Below are positions 26,512-36,112 of a stretch of DNA of 64,000 nucleotides, one piece after another. The stretch spans positions 1-64,000 of the forward strand of contig CAMFKE010000009.1 of assembly GCA_945957395.1 (NCBI GenBank), in the 5' to 3' direction. Positions within the stretch are counted from its first letter, which is position 1. Every line of letters starts with the position of its first letter. The notes beneath the pieces were generated by a model. The model was given only the letters and a program-made list of their open reading frames with translations. It did not search any database and was not told where the DNA came from. Position numbers and translations under genes: made by a program. The DNA is from an uncultured Opitutia bacterium. Its GTDB lineage: Bacteria > Verrucomicrobiota > Verrucomicrobiia > Opitutales > UBA953.

Positions 26512-28407
26512 TCAGACGAGCGACTTCAGGCGGGTGTCCACCTTGGTGAAAACCTGCTCGGGCGAGAGTCCGTTCTCGGCGCGCAGGCCGGCCACGGAGT
26601 TGCCGTGGTGGATGAACTTGTCGGGCCAGCCGATGCGCACCACCGGCGTGGTGACTCCGGCGTCGGCCAGCGCCTCGACCACGGCGGAGCCGAAACCGCC
26701 GACGACGGTGTGGTCCTCCAGAGTCACGATGAGCTTGGCGGACTTGGCCTGGGCGGCGAGCAGGGCGGTGTCGAGCGGCTTGGCGAAGCGGGCGTTCACC
26801 ACGCCGACCTTCAGGCCCGGGTGCGCGGCCTCGAGCTCGGCGGCGAGCTTGCGGGCGTCTTCACACCAGGTGCCGAGCGCCCAAAGCTGGACCTCCGCGC
26901 CGGGCTTGAGCACCTCGGCCTTGCCGATCTCCAGCAGGGCGGGCTCGGCCTTGATGGTCGCGCCGACGGCGGCGCCGCGCGGGTAACGCACAAAGGCGGG
27001 TCCGTTGTGCTGCACGGCGGTGTGCACCATGTCGGCGAGCTCGTCCTCGTCCTTCGGCTGCATCACGACGGTGCGCGGCAGGCAACGCAGGTAGGCGATG
27101 TCGAAGAGACCGTGGTGCGTGGCGCCGTCGTTGGGCGAAAGCCCGGCTCGGTCCATGCAGAAGGTGACATCCAGATTCTGGAGACACACGTCGTGCATGA
27201 TCATGTCGAACGCGCGCTGCAGGAAGGTGGAGTAGATGGCGACGACGGGCTTCAAGCCCTTGGTGGCCATGCCGGCCGCGAAGATGACGGCGTGCTCCTC
27301 GGCGATGCCGACATCGAAGTACTGGCCGGGCAGCTTGTCGCGCATCACGGACAGCGAGGTGCCCGAGGGCATGGCGCCGGTGATGCCGACGATGCGCGGG
27401 TCCTTGCGGGCGTACTTCTCAAGCGACTTGCCGAACACATCCTGCCAGTTGGGCGGCGTGCCGGGCTTCACGGGGCTCTTGGCCTCGCCGGTCTCGATGA
27501 CGAAAGGCGAGCAGCCGTGGAACTTCTCGGGGTTCTTCAGAGCGACCTCGCAGCCCTTGCCCTTGATGGTGCGCACATGCAGCAGCACCGGGCCTTCCTG
27601 ATTCTTGCAGAACTCCAGGTAGCGCGTGAGCAGCTCGAGATTGTGGCCGTCCACCGGACCGATGTAGCGCACGCCGAACTTCTCAAAGAGAGAGGCCTGG
27701 CCGGTGACGAAGTCCTTCGTCTCCTGCTTGATGCGCGAACCGATGCGGATGAGGTGCTCGCCGCCGGGCACGCCCTTGAGGAACTGCTCCAGGTCGTGAT
27801 TGGCCCGATTGTACATCGGGTTGGTGATGAGTTGGCTGAGGTAATCCGGGATGGCGCCCACGTTCTTGTCGATGGAGCGCTCATTATCATTGAGGATGAT
27901 GATGAGCCGCTTGCAGGACGTGGCGATGTTGTTGAGCGCCTCCATGGTGACGCCGCAGGTGAGCGCGGCGTCGCCGATGAGGGCGACCACATGCTCCTTG
28001 CCGCCGCGCAGATCGCGCGCGGCCGCCATGCCCACGGCGGCCGAAAGCGCGGTGCCGGCGTGGCCGGCGCCGAAGGCGTCGTGCTCGCTCTCGTCGCGCT
28101 TCAGGAAGCCGTTGAGGCCGCCCGTCAGGCGGATTTTGTCGAACTCGGGGCCGTTGCGGCCGGTGAGCAGCTTGTGCACATAGCCCTGGTGGGCCACGTC
28201 GAAGGTGAAGCTGTCCTCCGGCGTGGTGAACACCCGGTGCAGGGCGAGGGTCAGTTCGACCACGCCGAGATTGGGGCCGATGTGGCCGCCGTTGTCAGCG
28301 CAGGCGCGGATGATGCGCTCGCGGATTTCCTCAGCGAGAGCGGGAAGCTGCTCGGCGGGGAGCCGCTTCACGTCGGCGGGACCCTTGATGGTGTCGAGAA
28401 TGGCCAT
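26512..28407 (-). CDS. dxs: 1-deoxy-D-xylulose-5-phosphate synthase (Dxs)
   Basis: The 631-residue product is the thiamine-diphosphate enzyme that condenses pyruvate and glyceraldehyde 3-phosphate in the first step of the MEP isoprenoid pathway. It shows GGHIGPNLGVVELTLALH, DVAHQGYVHKLLTGR, the ThDP motif GDAALTCG...NNIATSCKRLIIILNDN, and EEHAVIFAAGMATKGLKPVVAIYSTFLQRAFD. The transketolase C-terminal domain is complete. It lies 64 bases after xseB in the same direction, a pairing seen in many bacteria. ispF at the left end of the window is the other MEP gene present. Confidence 0.97.
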   Translation of the reverse strand: MAILDTIKGPADVKRLPAEQLPALAEEIRERIIRACADNGGHIGPNLGVVELTLALHRVFTTPEDSFTFDVAHQGYVHKLLTGRNGPEFDKIRLTGGLNGFLKRDESEHDAFGAGHAGTALSAAVGMAAARDLRGGKEHVVALIGDAALTCGVTMEALNNIATSCKRLIIILNDNERSIDKNVGAIPDYLSQLITNPMYNRANHDLEQFLKGVPGGEHLIRIGSRIKQETKDFVTGQASLFEKFGVRYIGPVDGHNLELLTRYLEFCKNQEGPVLLHVRTIKGKGCEVALKNPEKFHGCSPFVIETGEAKSPVKPGTPPNWQDVFGKSLEKYARKDPRIVGITGAMPSGTSLSVMRDKLPGQYFDVGIAEEHAVIFAAGMATKGLKPVVAIYSTFLQRAFDMIMHDVCLQNLDVTFCMDRAGLSPNDGATHHGLFDIAYLRCLPRTVVMQPKDEDELADMVHTAVQHNGPAFVRYPRGAAVGATIKAEPALLEIGKAEVLKPGAEVQLWALGTWCEDARKLAAELEAAHPGLKVGVVNARFAKPLDTALLAAQAKSAKLIVTLEDHTVVGGFGSAVVEALADAGVTTPVVRIGWPDKFIHHGNSVAGLRAENGLSPEQVFTKVDTRLKSLV

Positions 28408-28471
28408 GGACTGCTTTAAAACAGGAGTGCGTGCGTTGTGGGGATGCGGACGGGGCGAACAAGGTAAATCA

Positions 28472-28723
28472 TTACCCGCCTTTTGAAGACTCGTCGGCCG
28501 GGGCGACCGCGCCGCCGGACTTCAGCTGCTCCAAACGCAATTCGGCGTCGGACAGAAATTCCCGACACGATTTCAGGTGCCGCATGCCGTCCTCATACCG
28601 CGCGACGAGCTCGGCCAGAGGCACCTCACCGGATTCCAGCGCGTTCACGACCTCCTCCAGTCGGGCGAGTTCGCTTTCAAAGGTGGACTTGGCCCCGGCT
28701 CGGGCCCGCTTTTCGCTCATCAT
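28472..28723 (-). CDS. xseB: Exodeoxyribonuclease VII small subunit (XseB)
   Basis: The 83-residue product matches XseB: TFESELARLEEVVNALESGE followed by LAELVARYEDGMRHLKSCREFLSDAELRLEQL, the two-helix region that wraps the large subunit. The ATG-ATG pair at 28723/28720 gives normal length, while a longer open frame adds an unlikely leader. The large-subunit gene xseA is not in the window. It is upstream of dxs, probably in one transcript. Confidence 0.9.
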   Translation of the reverse strand: MMSEKRARAGAKSTFESELARLEEVVNALESGEVPLAELVARYEDGMRHLKSCREFLSDAELRLEQLKSGGAVAPADESSKGG

Positions 28724-28844
28724 GCGAGCTTCGAATGATTCCAAATTTCCGGCGCACAAGCGGAATCCTTTGGGGTCACAACCCGACTCACGATCATTCC
28801 GGCTTCCGTGCAAACGGCTCGCGCCGAACACCCCTCGGGGGCGA

Positions 28845-28885
28845 AAAACAAAGAGGCCGTCCGGGGTTACCGGACGGCCATTCTT
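28845..28885 (-). terminator. Terminator of tRNA-Leu
   Basis: On the minus strand a perfect 10-bp stem, GGCCGTCCGG with CCGGACGGCC (28855-28864 and 28870-28879), is followed by CTCTTTGTTTTTCG. It lies 12 bases after the tRNA 3' end. Confidence 0.75.
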
Positions 28886-28890
28886 TTAAA

Positions 28891-28974
28891 TGGTGCTCGA
28901 GGGGGGACTTGAACCCCCACGCCTCGCGGCACATGCACCTCAAGCATGCGTGTCTGCCATTTCACCACCCGAGC
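28891..28974 (-). tRNA. tRNA-Leu (anticodon GAG)
   Basis: On the minus strand the sequence folds into a class II tRNA. The acceptor arms GCTCGGG and CTCGAGC pair with one G-U. The anticodon stem CATGC/GCATG encloses the loop TTGAGGT, giving anticodon GAG. A long variable arm follows, then the T arm GGGGG-TTCAAGT-CCCCC. The 3' CCA is encoded at 28893-28891. It reads CUC and CUU, and CUC is abundant in the genes here. It is 84 nt long. Confidence 0.95.
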
Positions 28975-29136
28975 AGGGCCTCGTTGCCGTTTCCGGCGGC
29001 GAGGTCAGCGAAACTGCATATACGCCCCTTTTCGTCGAGGTTTTTTTTCAGGATTTTAAAAAAATGTTTCCGGGCCGTGCTTGCAGCGCGGGGCAAAGCC
29101 GCCGAACTTCCCCGCCCTCACCGTTTTACGGCTACT

Positions 29137-30942
29137 ATGACCGCTTCCGTCGACCCCGTCGATCCCGCCAAGAACCCCGACGCCCTCAGCGCCGACGCCT
29201 TGCGCTCCCTCAATTTCGGCCCCGCATGGGCCTCAGGCAAGGCCGAGCAGCCCAAGCCGCAGACGCGCCCCGATCGCGACGACGATCGCGGCCCGCGCCG
29301 CGACTTCGGCGGCGCCGAACGCCGCGACCGCCGCGGCTTCGACCGCCCGCGTCGCGAGTTCCCCGCCGGCACGACCCCGGGCGACGCCCCGCAGGCCGCC
29401 CCCTCCGGCGACCGCGCCCCGCGCGGCGAACCCCGCCGCTTCGACGGCCCCCGGCCCGAAGGCCGCCGTGACTTCTCCGGCGCCCCCGGCCCGCGCCGCG
29501 ACTTCCAGGGTGACCGCGGACCCCGTCGCGATGGCGGCGAGCGCGGCCCGCGCCCCGAAGGCCGCCGCGAGTTTTCCGGCGACCGCGGCCCGCGCCGTGA
29601 GGGCGGCGACCGCCGCCATGAAGGCCACCATCGCGGCGAACCGCGCCAGCAGTTCCGCCCCGTGGTCGAGGTCGACATCTACCCGGAAGAGAAGCCCTTC
29701 GGCGTGCTGCTCAAGGCCGTGAAGGCCTCCTGCCGCACCTACGAGCTCTTCGAAATCGCCAAGACCATCCTGGAGAAGAATGAGCGCTTCGTGGTCTCCG
29801 TGCGTCCGCTCGACGCCGAGAAGAACCCCGAGGCCCGCCTCTGGCAGTCCGTCCCGGACCAGCTTCCCTTCCTCAGCGAGGCCGACGCCGTCGCCCACGC
29901 CCTGAAGACGCACGCCGACGCCTTCTTCACCACCGAGACCGTTGAGGTCGAGCCCCCCAAGGGCGCCTTCACCGCCATCGCCCGCTGCGGCTTCACCGGC
30001 GAGTTCCTCGCCCCGCCCAACTACCACGGCTACCAGAAGACCCTGCGCGAGCACTTCGCCGGCAAGATCGGCGAACAGCACATGTCTTTCGAGCGCTTCC
30101 TCTCGCGCGTGGAGACCGTGAAGGACGAGGCCGCCGTGGCCGCCTGGCTCGAATCGAAGAAGAAGATCGTGCGCTTCGCGCTGAAGGAGCGCGCCGAAGG
30201 CGAGCCCGAGCACTTCGAGAGCCTCGAGGCCGTGAAGGCCCACCTGCTCGCCACCCGCAAGGACAAGCTCGTGAAGGCGCTGCCCTTCGTGCGCTTCTCC
30301 GGCAAGGACATCGCCAAGCTCCCCTCCGGCGGCATCCGCGCCGGCATCGAGCACGAGATCACCTTCCAGCGTAAGTTCCCGCTGGATACCGCCAACGCCA
30401 TCCGCGGCCGCCTGCGCAAGGCCGGCTTCTCCCTCTACAAGCGCGGCGCCAAGGGCGTCACCTACCTGTGCGGGGTGAAGCGCAAGTTCCGCACGCCCTC
30501 CACCCCGCCCTTCTCCGACGACATCCAGCGCGTGTTCGACCACATCGAGCGCACGCAGGACATCGCCAACAACAAGTACGCGCACCTCTCCGAGCTCCCC
30601 GAGAAGCTCCTGGGCATCAAGCCCGCCGAGGCCCCCGCGCCCGCTCCGGCCGACGAAGGCGCGGAAGCCGCCCCCGAGGCGCCCGCTCCCGCCGCCCCGG
30701 CGCACACGCCCGAGGAGAGCGCCAAGCTCTCCCTGCTCGCGCAGAACATCCGCTGGCTGGTCACCGAAGGCTATGTCACCGAGTTCTCCGACGGCCGCCT
30801 CTTCGCGCTGCCCGTGATGAGCGAGGCGCAGGCAAAGGCCGCCGCCGCCGAGGAGGAGTCGAACAACAGGCCCGCGAAGCCCGCCGGCGAGGCACCCGCC
30901 GCGGAAATCCCGTTCGAGGCCCCCGAAGAGCCCGAAGCGTAA
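29137..30942 (+). CDS. Unknown protein with Arg/Gly/Asp-rich N-terminus and large conserved-looking core
   Basis: I do not recognise the family of this 601-residue protein. Residues about 40-170 are low complexity with iterated GDRGPRR, RREFSG and RRDF units, like RGG-type RNA-binding tails. Residues about 180-490 read as well-folded domains (VDIYPEEKPFGVLLKAVKAS, TAIARCGFTGEFLAPPNYHG, FVRFSGKDIAKLPSGGIRAG, FPLDTANAIRGRLRKAGFSL). The C-terminal part has an Ala/Pro linker and a segment resembling a winged helix (LAQNIRWLVTEGYVTEFSDG). RNA binding is plausible from composition only. The ATG at 29137 follows a non-coding, T-rich leader. Confidence 0.8.
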   Translation: MTASVDPVDPAKNPDALSADALRSLNFGPAWASGKAEQPKPQTRPDRDDDRGPRRDFGGAERRDRRGFDRPRREFPAGTTPGDAPQAAPSGDRAPRGEPRRFDGPRPEGRRDFSGAPGPRRDFQGDRGPRRDGGERGPRPEGRREFSGDRGPRREGGDRRHEGHHRGEPRQQFRPVVEVDIYPEEKPFGVLLKAVKASCRTYELFEIAKTILEKNERFVVSVRPLDAEKNPEARLWQSVPDQLPFLSEADAVAHALKTHADAFFTTETVEVEPPKGAFTAIARCGFTGEFLAPPNYHGYQKTLREHFAGKIGEQHMSFERFLSRVETVKDEAAVAAWLESKKKIVRFALKERAEGEPEHFESLEAVKAHLLATRKDKLVKALPFVRFSGKDIAKLPSGGIRAGIEHEITFQRKFPLDTANAIRGRLRKAGFSLYKRGAKGVTYLCGVKRKFRTPSTPPFSDDIQRVFDHIERTQDIANNKYAHLSELPEKLLGIKPAEAPAPAPADEGAEAAPEAPAPAAPAHTPEESAKLSLLAQNIRWLVTEGYVTEFSDGRLFALPVMSEAQAKAAAAEEESNNRPAKPAGEAPAAEIPFEAPEEPEA

Positions 30943-30960
30943 GCGGTTTCCTCCTACGCC

Positions 30961-31000
30961 AAAACGCCCCGCTCCGGATTTCCGGCGCGGGGCGTTCCAT
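30961..31000. terminator. Hairpin terminator between convergent unknown gene and recD2
   Basis: ACGCCCCGC (30964-30972) pairs with GCGGGGCGT (30987-30995). The minus strand continues into TTTTGG, the plus strand into TTCCATTT. Confidence 0.7.
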
Positions 31001-31025
31001 TTGCGAACCGGGCGGCGCCCCGACC

Positions 31026-33233
31026 TTATGCCAAACGCGGCCTCAGGCCGGTCACGCGGCGCGAGTCGTCCACATTGCGCACGGCCATCGCGTAGGCGGC
31101 GGGGTCGCCGACCAGGAACACCTTTTTGCGGCCGCGTGTGAGCGCCGTGTAGACGAGGTTGCGCCGCAGCATCACGAAGTGCGACTTGAGCACCGGGATG
31201 ACCACGACGGGGAATTCGCTGCCCTGCGACTTGTGCACGGTGATCGCATACGCGAGCTGCACCTCGTTCATGTCGGCGCGGTCGTACTCCGCCGGCGTGC
31301 CGTCGAAATCCGCCGCCAGCGCGCCGGCCTCGGGGTTCACGGAGGTCACGCGCCCCAGGTCGCCGTTGAACACGCCCTTGTCGTAGTTGTTTCGCGACTG
31401 GATGACCTTGTCGCCCTCCTCGAAGCGCAGACCGTCGTGCCCGGGCACGCCGCGCGCGCCCGACGGCTTCAGCGACGCCTGCAGCGCGGCGTTGAACGCG
31501 CGGATGCCGGCGGCGCCCTTGTGCATGGGCGCGAGCACCTGGATGTCGCCGAACGCGTCCACGCCGAACTTGCGCGGGATGTGCGTGCGGCACAGGTCGG
31601 TCACCGCGCGCACACACGCCTCCGGCTCCGGCGCATGGATGAAGAAAAGGTCCTTCTCGGGGTCGATGTCGCCGGGGTTTTCCAACGGCGTGGGCATGGC
31701 GGCCTTGCCCTGCAGAATGTCGTGCGCGGTGAGCACGATGGCGCTGCGCCGCCCCTGGCGGAACACCGCGGTCAGCTCGGTGACCGCCACGCGCTTCGAG
31801 GCGATGAGGTCGCGCAGCACATCGCCGGCGCCGACCGACGGCAGCTGGTTCACGTCGCCCACGAGCACGAGCCGCGTGTGCGCGTGGACCGCGCGCAGCA
31901 GCGCGGCGGCCAGCCGATTATCGAGCATCGAGGCCTCGTCCACCACCAGCAGGTCGGCGTTCAGCGGGTTGTTCGCGCCGTGCGTGAAGCCGCCCTTCTC
32001 CGGGTCGAACTTCAGCAACCGGTGCAGCGTACTCGCGAAGTGGCCGGACGCCTCGCTCATGCGGCGCGCCGCGCGTCCGGTGGGCGCGGCGAGCACGACG
32101 CGCGCCTTCTTCGCCAACGCGATGGCGACGAGAGCGCGCAGGATGGTCGTCTTGCCGGTGCCGGGGCCGCCGGTGATGACGGAAAACTTTTCGGCGAGCG
32201 CCATGCGCAGCGCCTCGGACTGAGCCGGAGCGAACGCGAAACCCGCCTTGTCCTGCGCCCACGCCACTGCGGCGTCCACCTTCACCGGCGCCATGGACGC
32301 CGGGTGCGACAGGATGCGCTCCACCGAGTCCACGATGGCGCGCTCGGCGTTCTCGTGCGCGGTGAGCTGCACGAGGCGTCCCGCATCCGTGTCGAGGGCG
32401 ACAATCGAGCGGCTCGCGAGCATGGCGTCGAGCCGGGCGCGCACGATGTCCTGCGACACCTCGAGAGTCTGAGCGGCGCGCGCGATGAAGGCCTCCTCGG
32501 GAAACGCGGTGTGCCCCTCCTCCTCGCACTCGCCGAGCACGAACTCGATGCCGGCATCCACGCGCACCGGACCCTCGGTGGGAAGACCCAGGTTGCGCGC
32601 GATCTTGTCGGCGGTGCGGAAGCCCACGCCGTCGATCTCGCGCGCCACGCGGTACGGGTCGCTGCGCAGCAGTTCGCCGGCGAGCGGGCCGTAGTGGCGG
32701 ATGAGGCGCAGGCACACGGCGTTGCCCACGCCGTAGGTCTGCAGAAAAATCATCACCTCGCGCAGGGTGACCTGCTCCTCCCACGCCTGCTTGATCTTCT
32801 TCGCGCGGCCGGGGCCGATGCCCTCCACCTCGCGCAGACGCCCCGACTGCTCCGAAATGACCTTGAGCGTCTCGGCGCCGAACTTCGCCACGATCTTTTC
32901 CGCATAGGTCTTGCCGATGCCGGGTACGAGGCCGCTGCCGAGGTATTTGCGGATGCCATACACCGACGACGGCAGCTTCGACCGGAATCCGGAAATCTTA
33001 AACTGGTCGCCGTACTTGGCGTTGCGCGTCCAAACGCCCGTCAGTTCGAGCGTCTCGCCGCACTGCACGCCCGGCAGACCGCCGGTCACCGTGACCACCG
33101 CGCCGCCTTCCTCCGGGCGCAACTCGCCGATGGTGTAATGGTTCTCCTCGTTGAAAAAGACGATGCGCTCCAACACGCCGGTCAGGCGGTCGCTCGGCGC
33201 AGGGACTTTCTCGGCAAAACTCACGCCACGCAT
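31026..33233 (-). CDS. recD2: RecD2-type 5'-3' DNA helicase
   Basis: The 735-residue product is a superfamily 1B helicase of the RecD2/YrrC group found in bacteria without RecBC partnership. It has an N-terminal OB-like region, tandem helix-hairpin-helix segments (SGLVPGIGKTYAEKIVAKFG, LREVEGIGPGRAKKIKQAW), Walker A GGPGTGKTT near residue 353-361, VVDEASMLD, LVLVGDVNQLPSVGAGDVL, and the C-terminal AYAITVHKSQGSEFPVVV with TALTRGRKKV. It likely acts in repair or replication fork processing. It is a single gene, convergent with the Arg/Gly-rich unknown. Confidence 0.95.
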   Translation of the reverse strand: MRGVSFAEKVPAPSDRLTGVLERIVFFNEENHYTIGELRPEEGGAVVTVTGGLPGVQCGETLELTGVWTRNAKYGDQFKISGFRSKLPSSVYGIRKYLGSGLVPGIGKTYAEKIVAKFGAETLKVISEQSGRLREVEGIGPGRAKKIKQAWEEQVTLREVMIFLQTYGVGNAVCLRLIRHYGPLAGELLRSDPYRVAREIDGVGFRTADKIARNLGLPTEGPVRVDAGIEFVLGECEEEGHTAFPEEAFIARAAQTLEVSQDIVRARLDAMLASRSIVALDTDAGRLVQLTAHENAERAIVDSVERILSHPASMAPVKVDAAVAWAQDKAGFAFAPAQSEALRMALAEKFSVITGGPGTGKTTILRALVAIALAKKARVVLAAPTGRAARRMSEASGHFASTLHRLLKFDPEKGGFTHGANNPLNADLLVVDEASMLDNRLAAALLRAVHAHTRLVLVGDVNQLPSVGAGDVLRDLIASKRVAVTELTAVFRQGRRSAIVLTAHDILQGKAAMPTPLENPGDIDPEKDLFFIHAPEPEACVRAVTDLCRTHIPRKFGVDAFGDIQVLAPMHKGAAGIRAFNAALQASLKPSGARGVPGHDGLRFEEGDKVIQSRNNYDKGVFNGDLGRVTSVNPEAGALAADFDGTPAEYDRADMNEVQLAYAITVHKSQGSEFPVVVIPVLKSHFVMLRRNLVYTALTRGRKKVFLVGDPAAYAMAVRNVDDSRRVTGLRPRLA

Positions 33234-33427
33234 ATCAACCGACGCCCGGCGTCAATCAACGCGAATGCGCGAGCGCGACGACACGCCGAGGCTACGGCGA
33301 ACCCCCGTCGCCGGGAGCGCGATTGCGCAAGCCGCGAATCCACCGTCATGCCGGCACGCGCAAGCGCGCGCCCTACGGCGTAAGCCAGCCCCCCCCCGTC
33401 GGATTGAGCGCGGCGCAGCGCGCCGGC

Positions 33428-33724
33428 CTACATCCAGGCGGAGAGGTGCAGGAGGTTCTTATCGGCGTCGGTCGGGTGCTCGGCCACATAGACGGCCAGG
33501 CGGAAGGCGGCGAGACGGTCGGCCGGGGTATCGGGGCGCCGCTTTCGGATCTCGGCGAAGAGGGTCTCGGGCGAACGCCCGGCGATCTGGTAGGGCTGGC
33601 TGAAGCCGAGGTCGAGCAGGTCGCGCGCGGCCTCCACGGGCAGGCGCGGGATGCGCATGAAGGCGCTCGAGAGCGCCTCCTGGTCGGCCTTCTTTTTCTT
33701 GGGCTGCCCGTCGAGGAAATCCAT
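33428..33724 (-). CDS. Small helix-hairpin-helix protein, Cdd1-like
   Basis: The 98-residue product resembles the Cdd1 ('pathogenicity locus') family of small helix-hairpin-helix proteins: IPRLPVEAARDLLDLGFSQP, PETLFAEIRKRRPDTPADRL and FRLAVYVAEHP. The usual Gly of the first hairpin is replaced, so DNA binding is uncertain. The ATG at 33724 begins MDFLDGQPKKKK. Upstream in-frame sequence runs into word-repeat element 8. No function is established for the family. Confidence 0.7.
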   Translation of the reverse strand: MDFLDGQPKKKKADQEALSSAFMRIPRLPVEAARDLLDLGFSQPYQIAGRSPETLFAEIRKRRPDTPADRLAAFRLAVYVAEHPTDADKNLLHLSAWM

Positions 33725-33745
33725 GGCGGGCGGCGTAGCCGCCCG

Positions 33746-33927
33746 AAGGCATATTGCAAAAGGCAAAATGCAAAAGTGGCCGCAACCGGGCCCTGCGGGC
33801 CCTATGCAAAAAGCAGATTGAAAAAGGCAAAAGTTGGGCTGACCTGCGGCCGGCCCGGCAGATGACCTATCCGAAAAGGTTCCTCACGCGCCGAGCGCTG
33901 CGAGGCCACTTCTGCCTTTTGCCTTGG
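33746..33927. repeat. Intergenic word-hairpin element 8 (GCAAAAGGC type, with shared core)
   Basis: The left arm (33746-33781) iterates GCAAAAGGC and GCAAAATGC and ends AAAAGTGGCC. The right arm (33904-33927) is GGCCACTTCTGCCTTTTGCC followed by TTGG. A third, internal copy of the words lies at 33803-33832. The core at 33871-33910 matches element 14 (60061-60100) at 30 of 40 positions without gaps. It starts 22 bases from the Cdd1-like start codon. Confidence 0.8.
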
Positions 33928-33941
33928 CGGCGAAGCGGCCC

Positions 33942-35234
<1,293 letters not shown>

Positions 35235-35244
35235 GGGAAAAGTC

Positions 35245-35335
35245 GGGAGTCAGAGTGCAGAATGCAAAATGGCGACCCTTGGCTTCGGCATTTTTTCAAA
35301 ACGCGAAGCGGGCCGCCATTTTTCACGCTGCAAAC
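35245..35335. repeat. Intergenic word-hairpin element 9 (related core)
   Basis: Words AGTGCAG, AATGCAAAATGGC on the left face GCCGCCATTTTTCACGCTGC on the right. The interior TTTTTT...CG...GAAGCGGGCCGCC (35291-35316) resembles the reverse complement of element 14's left core (TTTTTT...CG...GAAGCGGGTCGGC). It lies between sufT and hflX, ten bases from the hflX start codon. Confidence 0.6.
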
Positions 35336-35347
35336 AGCGCCTTGGAC

Positions 35348-35965
35348 TCAGATGAGGCCGAGCTCCATCTTGCCGTCCTCGGAGATCATGGCCTGGGTCC
35401 AGGGCGGGTCCCACACGATGGAAACATCGGCGTAGTGGACGCCGGGCACGGCGAGCACGCGATTGCGCGCGTCCTCGGCGATGGTGGGGCCCATGCCGCA
35501 ACCGGGAGCGGTGAGGGTCATGGCGATGTCCACCTTGAACTGGTCGGCGCGGTCCTCGATGGGGGAAACGGTGAGGGAGTAGACGAGGCCGAGGTCCACG
35601 ATGTTCACGGGGATCTCGGGGTCGAAGACGGTCTTGAGGCTGGCCCAGATGGCGTCCTGGTCGGGAGCGCCGGTGTGCCCGGGGTGTTCGGCTGCGCCGC
35701 GCGAGCCGCGCTCGTCGGTGGAACCGGCGGAGGAGGCGGTCTCGGAGGGAGGCTGCTCGCCGAGAGCGTCGGCGTCGGCGCCCTGGATGCGGAACATGCC
35801 GTAGTCGCACACCACGGTGAAATTGCCGCCGAGGCGGTGCGTGATGTTGACCTTGGTGCCGGCCGGCAGGGCGACGCTGTCGCCGGCGGGGATGACGGTC
35901 GCCTTGACCTCGCGCGTGAGCGTGCGGTCGTTGGAGTCGGGCTCTCCGGAGCGGTAGTTGAACAT
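35348..35965 (-). CDS. sufT: SufT-family iron-sulfur assembly protein
   Basis: The 205-residue product combines an N-terminal beta-rich segment ([39 protein letters not shown]) with a C-terminal MIP18/DUF59 domain ([37 protein letters not shown] with the conserved Cys, SIVWDPPW). This order is characteristic of SufT, an accessory factor in Fe-S protein maturation. A Ser/Gly/Glu-rich linker (about 65-100) separates the halves. No sufBCDS genes are in the window. The gene is preceded by word-repeat element 10. Confidence 0.9.
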   Translation of the reverse strand: MFNYRSGEPDSNDRTLTREVKATVIPAGDSVALPAGTKVNITHRLGGNFTVVCDYGMFRIQGADADALGEQPPSETASSAGSTDERGSRGAAEHPGHTGAPDQDAIWASLKTVFDPEIPVNIVDLGLVYSLTVSPIEDRADQFKVDIAMTLTAPGCGMGPTIAEDARNRVLAVPGVHYADVSIVWDPPWTQAMISEDGKMELGLI

Positions 35966-36018
35966 GAGGTCGTGGAGGTAAGCGGGAACGGGGTCGTGGC
36001 AAACCGGAACGCAGGCGC

Positions 36019-36093
36019 AGTTTCAGGTTTCATGTTTTGGGCCGCAAGCAGAGGCGCGGGAGGGCCGGAAACTGAAAACCTGAAACTTGAAAC
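36019..36093. repeat. Intergenic word-hairpin element 10 (TTTCAGG type)
   Basis: The left arm AGTTTCAGGTTTCATGTTTT (36019-36038) is matched by the right arm (36067-36093) GGAAACTGAAAACC, TGAAAC, TTGAAAC, around a short GC-rich centre. It lies between the cyclase stop and the sufT start. Confidence 0.75.
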
Positions 36094-36112
36094 ACCCCGC
36101 GGTGCCGGATCC

